The notes beneath the pieces are model-generated. The model ran no database searches and was not told the DNA's origin. It saw only the letters and a list, made by a program, of their open reading frames with translations. From Thraustochytrium sp. TN22 (lineage: Eukaryota; Sar; Bigyra; Thraustochytrida; Thraustochytriidae), in NCBI GenBank assembly GCA_013306675.1, contig JABLUY010000194.1, positions 1 through 64,000 of the forward strand: a stretch of DNA of 64,000 nucleotides, given 5' to 3'. This document shows positions 29,543 through 41,098 of this stretch, piece by piece; position 1 is the first letter of the stretch; each line of letters opens with the position of its first letter. The position numbers and the translations under genes are program-made.

Positions 29543-30248
29543 GCGGGGGCACCCGAAGCTGTCGTTGGCAGGCAAGAACGGCCGCCGAGCAGCCCTAGGC
29601 GCCGCAGGTCGCCGGTCGGTTCGTTGCCGCCGCCGCTGTGATACACTTGCACTGAAGCGAGATTGAAGCTCATTCAACTTCTCAAGCTCGCGCGGATGCA
29701 CGCAGAGATGGTTTGGCACCACTTCAAACGTTACTTGGAGATCAAAACGAAAAGATTAACTACAAGCAAATTCAACATTCATGTCCCGGCAGCGCGCATG
29801 AAACAGAGACAGAGAGAGAGCGAGAGAGAAGCCCAAATCTACCCAGCTTATTACGATGGCATGGCACTGCATGCATCGAAAAAAGTAACCGTTACACTTG
29901 CCTTGCCAGCAGGCGACTCGGAAGCCAAAGTCACAAACAACTTGAAGCAGGCTGGCTGATGAAAAGTGGAGTTTTTGAAACCAGTGCACGGCTCGGAAGC
30001 AAAGGCGAGGCCAACAAGCGAGCCAGGACAGACCAAAGGAGGGCTAACTTATCGCAGCGGCGCGCGACCTTTTGGCCGACGCCTGGTGCGTCAGCCTCTT
30101 CGCTGGCTGCCACGTGAGTGACTGGCGTGGTGCAGTGGTGGGCCTCTTGTGTGAACCGACCGCCGCCGCAAGGAAACAAGGCTTTTGGCGCGAGGGCCAA
30201 GGGCCGGAGGCCAAAACAGCAAGCTAGAGTGGGGGAAGGAGGGGTGCC
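29543..30248. other. Intergenic, no gene seen
   Basis: Less GC-rich than its surroundings around 29650-29960, with GA-dinucleotide runs near 29810-29830. It holds the ABCF2 3' UTR and the leader of the next gene. The open frames here are short and not protein-like. Confidence 0.5.
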
Positions 30249-31631
30249 ATGAGTCGCAGCGCAGAGGCGAGTCGGACGGCCGTGGCCATCTCCGAGACGA
30301 GCCTCGCGAACCCCGCCCTGAGCAGCGTCGATCTCGCGGCGCGCGTCACCAAGCAAATCGGCGCCCCAGTGTCCGCTAAAACCGTGGACCGCGTGCTCGA
30401 ACGCATGCAGCGTCTGCAGGAGGAGAGCATGAACGTGGCAGACGAGAACTGCGCCTTCGACTCCAACGCCAACCTGCCACCCAAGGAGTCTTCCGCCAAG
30501 GACGTTCTGCGCGCCAAGCGGATGGACGCTCAGATTGACGCCATTGTTCAGGCGCTTGAGGATGTCGAGCCCACCGTGAAGCAGGACGTCGAGGCTGCAA
30601 TCACCGAGCAGGATGTAGAGCCCGCCGTCAAGCAGGATGCGAGCAAAACCATCGATCAGGACGACCAGGAAGAGGTCAAGGAGGAGGAGGATGGCGAGGG
30701 CCAAGACGAAGAGGACCAGGCCCAGGCCCAGGGCAAGGAGCAGGGGCAGCTAGAGCAAAAGGAGCAGGAGCAGGAGCAGCTGGACAAGGACAAGGAGGAG
30801 GTGACCGAAGGCGGCTTTGTGCAGCAGCACGTGGCCGTTGAGGCCGTGCAGGTTGTGCAGACAACGGCGAACTCGGTCGCCCCGCTCGAGGGCTCGGAGG
30901 CCCGTGTCTCGCTCTTTGCCCTAGCAGTGATGGCTGGTCTAAAGGCCCCGCCCAGCGCCACCGTGCAGCCGGTGGCCGATGAGGCCAAGGCTGTCGAGGA
31001 GGAAGAGGAAGCTGTCGCGCCCAAGGATGCTGTCGCGCCCAAGGTCGAAGAGAAGGAGGCGATCGAAGAGAAGGAGGCGGTCGCGGCTGTGGTCACGGAG
31101 AGCAAGTTGGCGGTAGTTGCGAACGAGGAGACCAAGCCGGCCTCGTCCGGCAACATCAAGGAGGGCTCCGAAGGCCGTGCCGCCCTCTTTGCTTTGGCTG
31201 TTCTTGGGCCGTCAGCGTACGCCACGGCCGAGGAGGCGGACGAGGTTGCGTCCGAGGAGGAAAAAGAGGAGAGTGCGCCGACGGAGACGGAGAAGGAGGA
31301 TGACAAGCCCCCCACGAAAAGTGCGCACATGGAGATCGCGGACGCGGAGACGGCGGCGGAGGCCACGGTCGTGGACACGACGGCAAATGTCGCAGAGGCA
31401 GATGCGACGGCCGAGAAGGCGACGTCCGAGCAGCAAACGTCCGAGGAAACCGCAAGCAAGGCCGCAGCGGAGGAGGCAGAGAGCGGCGCCGCGGCCACGG
31501 AGATGGCGACCGAGGCGGAGGCCAAGGCTAGTGCCGAGGCAGAAGCCAAGGCACAGGCCGAGGCGCAGGCTGAGCCCTTGCCGCGCAAGGCGGCCCTCAA
31601 GGATAAGGACTGCCTGTGCGCTATTCTGTAA
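30249..31631 (+). CDS. Acidic, probably prenylated protein with a C-terminal CaaX box
   Basis: 460 residues from ATG 30249. The last four residues are CAIL, a CaaX box whose Leu predicts geranylgeranylation, with a second Cys two residues upstream (CLCAIL). Most of the chain is Glu/Ala/Lys/Gln-rich and looks disordered. It also carries two copies of a short hydrophobic module: GSEARVSLFALAVMAG (residues about 217-232) and GSEGRAALFALAVLG (about 304-318). A short N-terminal segment (SSVDLAARVTKQIGAPVS) looks helical. No family recognised. The sequence fits a peripheral membrane scaffold held by its lipid, which is inference. It ends 57 bp from the convergent zinc-finger gene. Confidence 0.75.
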   Translation: MSRSAEASRTAVAISETSLANPALSSVDLAARVTKQIGAPVSAKTVDRVLERMQRLQEESMNVADENCAFDSNANLPPKESSAKDVLRAKRMDAQIDAIVQALEDVEPTVKQDVEAAITEQDVEPAVKQDASKTIDQDDQEEVKEEEDGEGQDEEDQAQAQGKEQGQLEQKEQEQEQLDKDKEEVTEGGFVQQHVAVEAVQVVQTTANSVAPLEGSEARVSLFALAVMAGLKAPPSATVQPVADEAKAVEEEEEAVAPKDAVAPKVEEKEAIEEKEAVAAVVTESKLAVVANEETKPASSGNIKEGSEGRAALFALAVLGPSAYATAEEADEVASEEEKEESAPTETEKEDDKPPTKSAHMEIADAETAAEATVVDTTANVAEADATAEKATSEQQTSEETASKAAAEEAESGAAATEMATEAEAKASAEAEAKAQAEAQAEPLPRKAALKDKDCLCAIL

Positions 31632-31688
31632 TGACGATAGCAATTGCTTGCAACACGCGAGGGTTGGAGACAATGAACATGAAGCAGT

Positions 31689-34076
31689 TTACATGGGATA
31701 CGTGGAGCGCAGCATCTGCTCCCAGGCAGAGGTGTTGGCACCGGCAGCCTGCTGCTTTTGCAGAAGCGCGTAGAAGAGGCGTGCCTTTTCGTCCGAAGTC
31801 TTGCAATCGTTGAGGAACTGCACAGCGGCAGCGGCACTCGCCGCGGTCGGGTTGGGGACCTGCGAGGGAAGATGCTGGTGCTGGTGCTGGTGCACCGAGG
31901 CGGCGGCCGCGGCGGCGGCCGCGGCGGCGGCCGCGGCCTTGGGGGAGGAATTGGGTGGCAAGGGGAAGCCGGGAACGAAAGCTGGCTTGGTGTTGTTGGG
32001 CGGTTGGTGCGGCTGCAGCTTGAGGTCTTGCGTGGGCGAGGTTTGGTCGTGCGGGTGTTGGTGGTTGAAGTTGGCGTACGGCGGCTGTGACTGGTGCTGG
32101 TGCTGGCGCTGGCCCTGCAAGAAGGTGTTGAAGAGCTGCTCGACGGCGCGCGCGTCCATGCCGAGGCCGCCATAGGCCGCGGCGACGGGGGAGGATACAT
32201 GGGAGCGGAGCGCCGCAGAGGGCGCCTCGTTCCCGGGCTGGAGGGCAAAGGCGGCTGAGCTGGCGTCGCCCTGGAGGGGGCTGCCGAGCGGGATGCCGCG
32301 GGTGGAATACATGGCGTCAGAGGCGGAGGGCGACTTCTGGCTCAGGAAGCTCTCGGTCCTGAGCGGACCGGAGCGCGCCTGCTGGGCCTGCGCCTGGGCT
32401 TGTGCATGGGCCTGCGCACGGGCCTGTGCATGGGCGTGCGCGAGCGTCTCGGCCTGCTGCTGAGCTTGCGCGCGGGCATGCGCAAGGGCTTGCGCGTTGC
32501 GGAAGCGCTCATGCGCCTCCTCCTGCACCTTGTCGTGCTTTTGCTGCTGGTCGCGCGCGGCAGCGGCAGCCGCGGCCTGGAGTACGGCGGCCTGATGCGC
32601 GGCGAGCTTGGCGGCGTTGCCGAGCTTGGCGGCCTGCGCCAGCAGGTCTGCGTGCGAGGCGTTGGGCGAGAAGAGGCCGGGGTAAAGCTGAGCGAGGTGG
32701 TTCGGGTCGAAGGAGGACGAGGACGAGGAGGCCGCCGGCGTGGAGGACTGATGCGTGAGCGGCTGCGGTGCGTGCATGTGCGCCTGCTGTTGCTGGTGCT
32801 GCTGTTGCTGGTGCTGCTGCTGATGGGCGGGCTCGCTGACTACGAAGCGCTGCAGCTTCTGGGGCCGCGTGTCTACGGCGGGCGGCGGGTTGGGGAGGAA
32901 CCTGCGCTCGGACTGGGCCGGGCCGCGCTCGAGCATGGCGCGAAGGTCCTTGGCTGCGCTGCTCTCGGCGCTGCTGGTGCGAACCGGGCTGACCGGCAGG
33001 CTCTTGTGCTGCGGCTCTTGCGCGGGCGGGCGCTTGGGGAGCGGGAGCGGCTGCGGCATGTCCTCGTTGTTGTTGTTGTTGTTGTTGTTGTTGGGTTTGC
33101 CCTTGGCGGATGCGGAGCCCGACGTGTTACTGTCGTCATTGTCGTCGGCGTCGATGTCCTCTTCGTTGTCTTCGTCAATGTCCTCGTCGTCAATGTCCTC
33201 GTCGGAGCGCTCGACGCGGTCGTCAGAGCTGGAGAGGCTGTCGGACTCGGAGAACTTGCGCTTGCGCTGCTGCTGCTGCTGCAGGTGGGTCTTGTAGTGG
33301 GAGTTGCGGCCCGAGGTCTGGGTGAAGCGCTTGTTGCAGCCGGGGAAGCTGCATGGGTAGGGGCGGTCGCCGGAGTGAACGCGGAAGTGCGTGTTGAGGT
33401 TGGCCTTGAGCGCGAAGCGCTTCTTGCAGCCCTCGAAGGTGCATACGAAGTTCTTCTCGCCGGTGTGCACGAGGTTGTGGCGCTTGAGCTTGGCGCGCTC
33501 GTAGAAGCCCTTGTGGCAGCCCGGGTAGGCGCAGTGGAAGCGCTTGGGCTGGTGCGTGAGCAGGTGCTTGCGCAGCACCTTTTTTTCCTTGAAGGACTTG
33601 TCGCAGCCGGCGAACGTACAGTGAAAGGGGCGTGGGTCGCCGCGCGCCTTGGCGAGGATGGCGCCGGCCTGACTCTGCTCGAGGTGCATGACGAGCTCCT
33701 GCTGGCGGATGGCCTCCTCGAGAATCGTGGTCTGCTGTGGTTTGGCCGGCAGCGTGGCGGCGAGGGGCGCGCCACGGTTCGGCTGGTTCTGGGTCTGGGT
33801 CTGGGTCTGGTTCTGGGGCTTGTCCTGCTGCTGGGCAGTGCGCTGAGCGGCGAAGGCAGCGGCGACCTGCTGTTGTACGCGGTCCTGGTCGCCTTGGTTC
33901 TTACTGTCGCGCTGCGACGGCTTCGGTACCAGCTGCTGGTGTTGGTGCTGGAGTTGTTGCAGCTGCTGGGGCATGGGCCCATCTGCGGCGCGGCGGTCAG
34001 GCAGCGCGGCGCGCGCGTTTGCGAAGGCGAGCTGCCGCAGCGCGGCGGCCATGTCGGGCGGCGGCGGCGCTGTCAT
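31689..34076 (-). CDS. C2H2 zinc-finger protein with four tandem fingers
   Basis: 795 residues from the ATG at 34076. Four adjacent C2H2 fingers lie at about residues 148-265 with TFIIIA-like spacing (FHCTFAGCDKSF, FHCAYPGCHKGF, FVCTFEGCKKRF and YPCSFPGCNKRF, each ending H-x3-H). HTGEKN and HSGDRP linkers show a DNA-binding array. The rest is low complexity: Gln- and His-rich, an acidic DDEDIDEDNEED patch, an Asn run, Ala-Gln repeats and a His/Ala run. A helical segment (SDEKARLFYALLQKQ) closes the C-terminus. It is likely a sequence-specific transcription factor, and the Gln-rich parts may be activation regions. The orthologue is not identifiable. Coding microsatellites make its length prone to variation. 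Confidence 0.88.
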   Translation of the reverse strand: MTAPPPPDMAAALRQLAFANARAALPDRRAADGPMPQQLQQLQHQHQQLVPKPSQRDSKNQGDQDRVQQQVAAAFAAQRTAQQQDKPQNQTQTQTQNQPNRGAPLAATLPAKPQQTTILEEAIRQQELVMHLEQSQAGAILAKARGDPRPFHCTFAGCDKSFKEKKVLRKHLLTHQPKRFHCAYPGCHKGFYERAKLKRHNLVHTGEKNFVCTFEGCKKRFALKANLNTHFRVHSGDRPYPCSFPGCNKRFTQTSGRNSHYKTHLQQQQQRKRKFSESDSLSSSDDRVERSDEDIDDEDIDEDNEEDIDADDNDDSNTSGSASAKGKPNNNNNNNNNEDMPQPLPLPKRPPAQEPQHKSLPVSPVRTSSAESSAAKDLRAMLERGPAQSERRFLPNPPPAVDTRPQKLQRFVVSEPAHQQQHQQQQHQQQQAHMHAPQPLTHQSSTPAASSSSSSFDPNHLAQLYPGLFSPNASHADLLAQAAKLGNAAKLAAHQAAVLQAAAAAAARDQQQKHDKVQEEAHERFRNAQALAHARAQAQQQAETLAHAHAQARAQAHAQAQAQAQQARSGPLRTESFLSQKSPSASDAMYSTRGIPLGSPLQGDASSAAFALQPGNEAPSAALRSHVSSPVAAAYGGLGMDARAVEQLFNTFLQGQRQHQHQSQPPYANFNHQHPHDQTSPTQDLKLQPHQPPNNTKPAFVPGFPLPPNSSPKAAAAAAAAAAAAASVHQHQHQHLPSQVPNPTAASAAAAVQFLNDCKTSDEKARLFYALLQKQQAAGANTSAWEQMLRSTYPM

Positions 34077-37000
34077 CCTAGCCGGTTGTGCGCGGGCTTG
34101 GCGCGCAGGCGCTGGCTGGCTGCCGCGGGAAAGCTCCGCGCGACGCGGCGGAAGGAAGGAAGGAAGTCAAGGAGGCGGCGGCCGGGAGAAGGCTCTCTCT
34201 CTCTTCGGATGCCGATGCCGTCTCCGCCGTGCCCGAGTTCACGCGGCGCCGCGCTGCGCTGCGCTGCGCTGCGCTGCGCTGCGCTGCGGCGCGCCGCGCC
34301 GCGCTGCTGCAGGCGCGGGCCCTGCGCTGCGGCGCGCGCGGCTCTCCGAAGGAGGTCTGTCTCGGCGGCCGCGGCGCGAGCGCGGACGCTGCAGGCCAAG
34401 CAAGGCGAACCGCGCTTGTGAATTCGCTCTCGTCGCGCGAGGACGCCGCCAATCGGCGGCTGAATGGATGCCGCGGCGCCGCTGGGACTCGCGCGCGCGC
34501 CCGGCCTGGCCCCGCCTGCGCGCGCGCAGAGGAGCAGCGCGCGCCGAGCCGAGCGAGCCGAGCCGAGCGAGCCTCGCCCGGCCGCGCGGCGGCGGCGGCG
34601 CGCGGCGCTGGCGGCGGGCGGCGCGGCAGCGGGCGCCGGCGGCGGCGTCCGTGTTTGGACGAGGCCGGCGGCGGCGGCAGGCAGGCAGGCAGGGCGCCAC
34701 GACGCCCGTACTCGCCGCTGGCGGGAGGGAGGGCCGGGCGAGCCAGGACGAGCGAGCCGAGCCGCGCGAGCCGAGCCGAGGCGAGCCGAGCGAGCCGAGG
34801 CGGGTCGGGTCGCGCCGAGGCGAGGCGAGGCGCGGCGCCGTGGCGCGGCGCTGGCCCGAGCTGGTTTGCGGGCGGCCGCAGCCGCGCTCGCACGCCGCCG
34901 GGGCTCGGCGAGCCGATCGATTCGAGTGCGAGTGCGAGCGCGGGCGCGGCGAGGAGGCGGGCGGGAAGGGGAGAGGAAGGGGGAGAGGCGACTCTCGGCG
35001 AGCCGACCGCTCGCACGCTACTCGAGTAACTCGACTCGCGCAGTGGTCCCTCGCTCGGGCGGCGCACTCGGCGACGGCGGGCAAGCGCGGCGAGCTGGCA
35101 GCGAGCGACTCGAGGCGAGGCGAGCGGGAGGCCGGCTCGCAGAGCCTGCCAGAGGAGCGGCGGAGGGTCTGATGGCGGCGGGTCGACTGCTCTGCTCCGA
35201 GTCGCGCGAGGCTCGCGCGCAGCGTCCGAGCCCGAGTCCTTCGTACGTACGCCGGCCAGGCCGCGCGCGCTGCGGCCAGGCTGAGCCGAGCTGCGCGCTG
35301 AGCGGAGCTGACGCCTTGGTTTGCAGTCTGTCTGGCCGCGCCGCCGCTGCTGTCCGCTGTCTGTTTGCTCTCGCCTCGAATCCGCAGCTGTTGGCATAAG
35401 CTCGCAGCTCGCGTGCATGAGGCGGCAGGCGCCTTTTCGAGTCGCCACGCCCTGGCCGGCGCAGGAGCGGGCGAGGCGCGGCGCGGCGGAGCCGAGGCCG
35501 TGCGGCAGCGAGCGCAGGTGGAGGCGGGCGGGCGGCGGCGCGGGCAGTGGCTCCCCCACTCGCACTCGCGGCGGCGACCTCGAGACGGCCGGCGCGTGCG
35601 ACCACGACGAGGACGACGACTCGGAGGAGGACTCGAAGCTCGCGGGCGCGGGCGGGCGGCGGCGGCCGGCGGTGGCGCCCGGCCAGGCCGAGCAGCACGC
35701 AGGAACGAGTGCGCCGTGCGCGCGCAGGAAGCGCCGCGCGGCGCAGAGGACAGGCTGGAGTGCGCCGTGGCGGCGCCCTGGGAGGTCGCGGTTGGCGCGG
35801 CCAGCAACAAGCTGGCAAGCAAGCTGGCGACCAAGCAAGCTAGCAAGTTGCCGGCCGTGCATCAAGTTGAACTCGGACGATCCCGTCGCGCCGTGCCGTG
35901 CTGTGCTGCGCCGGCCACGGGCGGCGCGCCGGGTGCGCTGCGCTGCTGCTGCTGCACTCCTGCTCGCTGCCCCCGGCGCTCCGACCGCAGGAAGCAGCGG
36001 CGCGAGGCTCTCGGCCCGGCCGCGGGACGAGTGCTTCCTTGCTTTCTTTCTTCTTTCTTTCCGTGTCCGTGGCGGCGTGTCCGGCGCCGCGGCGCTGCCA
36101 TCACCAGCGCGGCCGGCGTCCAAAAGGCAGGGAACGGACGACCGGCCCCGAGCGCCAGAAGCGAGCGCCAGAAGCGAGCGCCTCCCGAGTCGGCTGCCGC
36201 TGGCTGGCCACCGTCGCTACCGCCAGTGCTGTGCAAGCAGAGCGCAGTGCGGCCCTCATCAGGCTCGTCGAGGCTTGGAGTCATGGCGGCCGGTGTGGAG
36301 TGGGGGTGGGACTACCGCACAGCCACATCGCCGCCGCGCCGCGGGCTGCCACGGCTGGCTGGCTGGCAGCTGGCTGATCTCAATCGCAACAGCCAGCCAG
36401 CCCGAGCCCGTCGCCTCTGGCCTTGGCTGGCGTGTGCGGCTCGGCTGCCGAGTCAAGCTGCGCAACTCGGTGCTGGCCGCGCCACCGTGCGGCACCGGCC
36501 GAGGCCCAGCAGCCTGCCCGCCAGCCCGCCAGCCCGCCGGCCAGCTGAGCAGAGCAGAGCAGCCAGCCGGCCAGCCGCCCTGCCAGCTATGGCCAGGCCG
36601 GCCTCCGCTGGCCGCGAGTAGGTTGGCGGCTCCGCGTGACGCGGGTGGGCGTGGCCGCGGCGCAAAGCAGTGCCAGTGTGCCAGCCAGCGCTGTGGCGGG
36701 TCTTTCGAGCGCTAGCTAGCTAGGCGCAGCTCTGCGCGGCGGTGACGGCACGTGCCGGTGGCGCGGCGCCGCGCGTCGGAAGACGTGCGTGCCACGCCGT
36801 GCCAGAAGCGCGCCGCACACCGTGACCTGGCCACTGGCGACTGGGGCGGCCGGCTGGGTGGTGGCGCGGTGGCGCCCACTGGCGCCAGCCCCTGCAACTT
36901 GAGTGCCGGTGCCCGCTGCCGGCACGGCGACGGCGGCGGCGCACGCACGCGCGCGCGCAGGTGGGGGAGGCGAATGCCGGAGCGAGCGAGCGACCGACTC

Positions 37001-40000
37001 GCGGCCCGAGCGGCCGCGCTCGACGCCGCGGCCTTGCAGCGCACCGTGGCACTCACTCACTGTGAAGTGCCGCCCACCCGTGCCAGCCGGCCGTCACCGC
37101 GGCCGCGGCCGGCCGTTGGCCGCGTTTGGCGAGCGGTCGCACCGCTGGTGGCTCGCGCGCGCGTCCTTCCGCCAATCATCTCCGGCGGCAGGCGGCCAGG
37201 CGAGGCGGTCCGGGTGGGCCCGCCCGCCGCCGCGGCGAGCTCTGAGCTGAGCCGCATCGACTCGGGAAAGATAGGAAAGCTCGAGCCGAGCCTCCGAGCC
37301 TCGCTCCCGCCCGCCGCCGCCACCGCCAGCCAGGCCGCCCGCGACTCCGCGAGCGCTTGCACAGTGCCGCTTGGCTTCACAAACAAACAAACAAACAAGC
37401 GCGGTGGAGGAAGCGGGGCCGTGGGACGAACGTGGTAGGTGGCGGCCCGCCTGGCCGTGACGGTGACGGCGGCCTCTGGCCAGCCACGGTGAGCCACCTG
37501 AGCCAGCCGCCGCTGGCAGCCGGCCTCGCCTCGGCTCGCCGTCAGTCAGCGCCCTCGCCTCGCCTCGCCTCGCCTCGCGCCACTCGCGCCGAGCGCACGC
37601 GGCCAGCGCACGGCGCGGCGGCCAGCGCAGGCGCAGCACTCGCGGCAACGCAACTCGAAGGCTTGCACCTGGCCGGCACTGCAAGCAAGCAGACATGCGA
37701 TGGGCCGGTGGATGCGCGTGGGACAAAGGCTGCCGCAGGGCGGATCGCGCAGGACGCTCGGCGTTGGAGGTGGTGGCGGCGCGGGCAGCAAGCAGCCAGT
37801 GTCCGCCCGCTCGGCTCAAGGAAGCATTCGAGGGACCGGCGCCACGCCGCACCACGTCGGTTGGGAAGTAGTGGAGCGCCGCTCGCGAGCCCGTGGGACT
37901 GATTGCCCCTCTCTCCCTCTGATCTGGCTGACAGTCAGTGAGGCTCTCTCGCCAACCAACTGCCAGTGCCAGTGCCATTGCCGTCTTGTAACACTAGAAT
38001 TCGGGCTCCTCCACTGGCAGGCCAGGTCGCTTGCTGAGCACCGCGACTCGGAGCTCAGCTTGGGCCTTGACTCGCTCGTCAAGTTGGGTTCCCGCGAGAG
38101 ATCAAATGCATCATCATCTGACAGCTCTAAGAATTACGCCCAGAGCTCGCTCTAGCTAGCCAGCCAGGCTGAGCCAGCCAGCCAGGGGCAGCCAGCGCGG
38201 CAAGCGGGCCACCGGGCCGTGACAAACTCGACAGAGGTAGGTCCCGGGCCAACGCAGCTATTGCGACGACGACAGGGCGCACGCCGGCATGCGCGCGGCG
38301 GTGGGTGCAGCCGGAAATGAAAGCGCTGCAGGCGGGCCGCCGCTGGCGAGATTCTGAAGAAAAGAAGCCCGAGACAAGCGAGTCTTGACCTCGCCCAAGC
38401 CTCGTCACGCGACGCGACGCGACGCAACGCGACGAGACGCGATGCGCCACGGCGCGACGCAGCGCGCTGCCTGGCTGGCTGCTATAATCAGCCCAAGTTG
38501 AGCTAGCTAGCCTAGCCAGCTAGCCAGCTAGCTAGCTGCACGGAGCTCCCCGGCGAGTTGAGGCTCGCTCGACGACGCTCGCCCGCGAGTTGGCCAGTTG
38601 TGGCCATGGCGGGCCCGTCCGTCGAGGAGGCGCCTACGCCGCCTAGCATGGGAGGGTACGCGGCGGCGGCTGCTGCCAGGGGCCAAGGCCGCCGTCAGCA
38701 TCAGCCCCACTACGGCGTTCGGACTGGGGCCCCGCCGGCCGGTAGCAGTGCCGGTAGCACAGACAGGGCGCTCAGCTCAGCTCAAGGCTTGGCTGTGAGT
38801 TGGGCTCAGTTGGCTCAGCCACGCGCGAACGATCGAGGCTCCGGGCTCCGGGCGGCTCCAGACAGACCGGGCTGCGGAGCAAAAGGCGGAGCAAGCGTGG
38901 CACTCCGAGAGAAGGAGTCGATCGGTCCGGGCCGTGCTCGTACCGTGACGTGACGTGGACGCTGTCACGCTGGACGGCGCCGACCCCCGCCATGGTGATG
39001 GCAGACAGCAGGGACAGCCTGGAGAGAAGGGACAGCCTGGAGCGAGGGAGGGTGGACCGCCTGGCCCGGGGCTGCCTGCAGTGCCTGGGTCGTGGAGTCG
39101 TGGAGTGGGGATGCTTGAGCTGCTGCTGGAGGGACCGACCAAGTTCGCGTCGGGAACTTGAAGGTGATGCCTGCACCAGCGAGCGGCCAGCGAACTCGCC
39201 TTGCTCACTCGCCTCGCCTCGCCTCGCCTTGCGCCTCGCTTCGCGCACCTTGACGCAATGCCGGGGCCCTCGCTGGCCGGCCGGGCCGGGCCGGGCGGGT
39301 GCAGAGCGGCCGGCCTTCTGGGATTTTCTCTCTCTTTCAGTGAGTCAGCGAGGCGATCAGCTAAGGCTAGCTGGCTCAGCGGGCTGGCGCGACGCGTCCT
39401 GAGTTGTTGTCGACGCTCCGCAGCGCGGAGCCATCTTCTGGGCCGCGCCGGGTTGAGCGAGCGAGCGAGCGAGCGAGCGAGCGAGCGACGAGCAACCAGC
39501 CCGACCTGATTGGTTCCGAGTCGCTCGCTTGCAGCGAGCGAGCGGCAGGTGCAGCGGTGCTGCGCCGTGCTGCGTGTGCTGCGCTCGAGTCTGCACCCGC
39601 CTGGCCGGTGCGCCGCTTCGCGATGCCCACTGGCCACGCGCCACGCCCTCTTCTAACGGTCGGTCGACGGCGCGTGAGCTCAGCTCAGGTTGGGCCTGCT
39701 TTCCGCTGGCTGCCGGTGAAGCCCCCGACCCGGCCCGCTGCCAGCCGGCCACGGCTCAACTCGGCTCGGCTCGGCTCGGCTCGACTCGGCTCGGCTCGGC
39801 TCATTCGGCGGCGGAGGCGCACGGCGAACTTGAACCCCGCGGGGCGGGCTACGGTTGCCCGCCGCCGCCACCTCGTTGTCGCCAGCGGCCAGTCGATTGC
39901 GTGGACAGCCTGGTCGGCCCGTTCGTGGCTGCTGGCACGTTCTTCACTGTCAACTTGTGCCAAGTTGTCAACGCTGCGCAGCCTGCGTAGTGCAAGGACG

Positions 40001-41098
40001 TGGGACATTCCTGCCACGCCACTGAATAGCGGCCGGCCTGCTAGCTAGTAGCGAGCTCAGGCTAGCTAGCTAGCTAGCGCAGCGAGCCTGACGGGTGGGC
40101 ACGCATCGATCGGCACGCGTCGTGCTGGGCCGTGCTTGGCCTGCTGGCCCGTGCTCCGAGCTGGCTGGCTGGCCGACAGGCCGCCGCGGATTGCCAACGC
40201 TTGGAACAAGGGCTCCTCCCACCGGCCCTCTCTGGGCCTATACGGTCAGACCAGCGCGTCTTTCTTTGCCCTTTTTTGGCGGATTGGACTCGGGGCGCCG
40301 CCCACGCTCTGGCCCCTGAAGCTTCTTCAAGCCTTCTTCTTCGTGCTGCTTCGTGCTCCGGGGCTTCTCGTTCTCTTCTCCTGGAAGTATGTCGGGGGCG
40401 TCCGAGCGTCGGAACTCGTGCGATCCTCTCGTGTGTGGCAGCAATGACAACTGACAACCCTTTTTCTGTGTGGCTAGCTAGGCCTACAGCAAGCTGGCTG
40501 GCCGGCCGCCACGCAGCCGTTCTGGCCCACCTCGTCGCTCGCCCACACTGCCACGGCCCAGTGCGAGTGGAGCCCGAGCGACAGCGGCTCGTGGGCCGCC
40601 CAAAGCAGCGAGCGGCCCGAGCGGCCCTGCGGCCCGCAACGTTCGGCCCTCTGTCTGCACAACGTCGGCAAGATGTCGCCTTTTCGCAGCCTGCGCTGGA
40701 AGCTACGCCTTGCCTGGTGAACAGCGAGTAGGCAAGCTGGGTAGATCGCAGCCAGCCTGCGGGTATCTTTCTTTGTGCACCGCGCCGGCTCAGGGGTCGC
40801 CTCTTCTCGGGTCGGCTCGGCTCGATCCGAGTCGCTCGACGCTCGTTGTGTGGCAAGGCTCAGCCGGCTCGAAAGCGTTGCTCGGGCCGCTTCGTGAGTA
40901 CATGTGCAAGTTCGCGTCGCGTCGACACGGGCCGCGTTGGCTAACGTTACCGCCACCGTTGCGTGTTTTGGGCGTGTTTCGGGTTTTGTTTCGAGTTTTG
41001 TTTCGGGTTTTTTATTCATTGGTTTGTTTCTTGGACGGACGAAGACGAAGACGAAGACGAAGACGAAGACGAAGACGAAGACGAAAGACGAATCCATG
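34077..41098. other. 7-kb gene-free, very GC-rich repeat-laden region
   Basis: Long open frames occur on both strands but translate to Arg/Ala/Pro/Ser-rich strings without domains, as expected where stop codons are rare. I found no convincing exon. The region carries many simple arrays: (GCGCT)n at 34251-34288, (GAGC)n at 39454-39488 and (GGCTC)n at 39753-39803. CTAGCTAG clusters lie near 36712, 38150-38165, 38502-38536, 40050-40078 and 40471. CAGTGCCAGTG words lie near 36668, 36825-36880 and 37950, and a hexamer run GACGAA lies at about 41037-41085. It lies between the 5' end of the zinc-finger gene and the 3' end of CTR9. Confidence 0.6.

Noticed and set aside
34078-36123. A 681-codon reverse frame and several forward frames upstream of the zinc-finger gene
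   Set aside because: Extreme Arg/Ala/Ser/Pro composition, overlapping open frames on both strands and simple-sequence DNA mark them as artefacts of low stop frequency.
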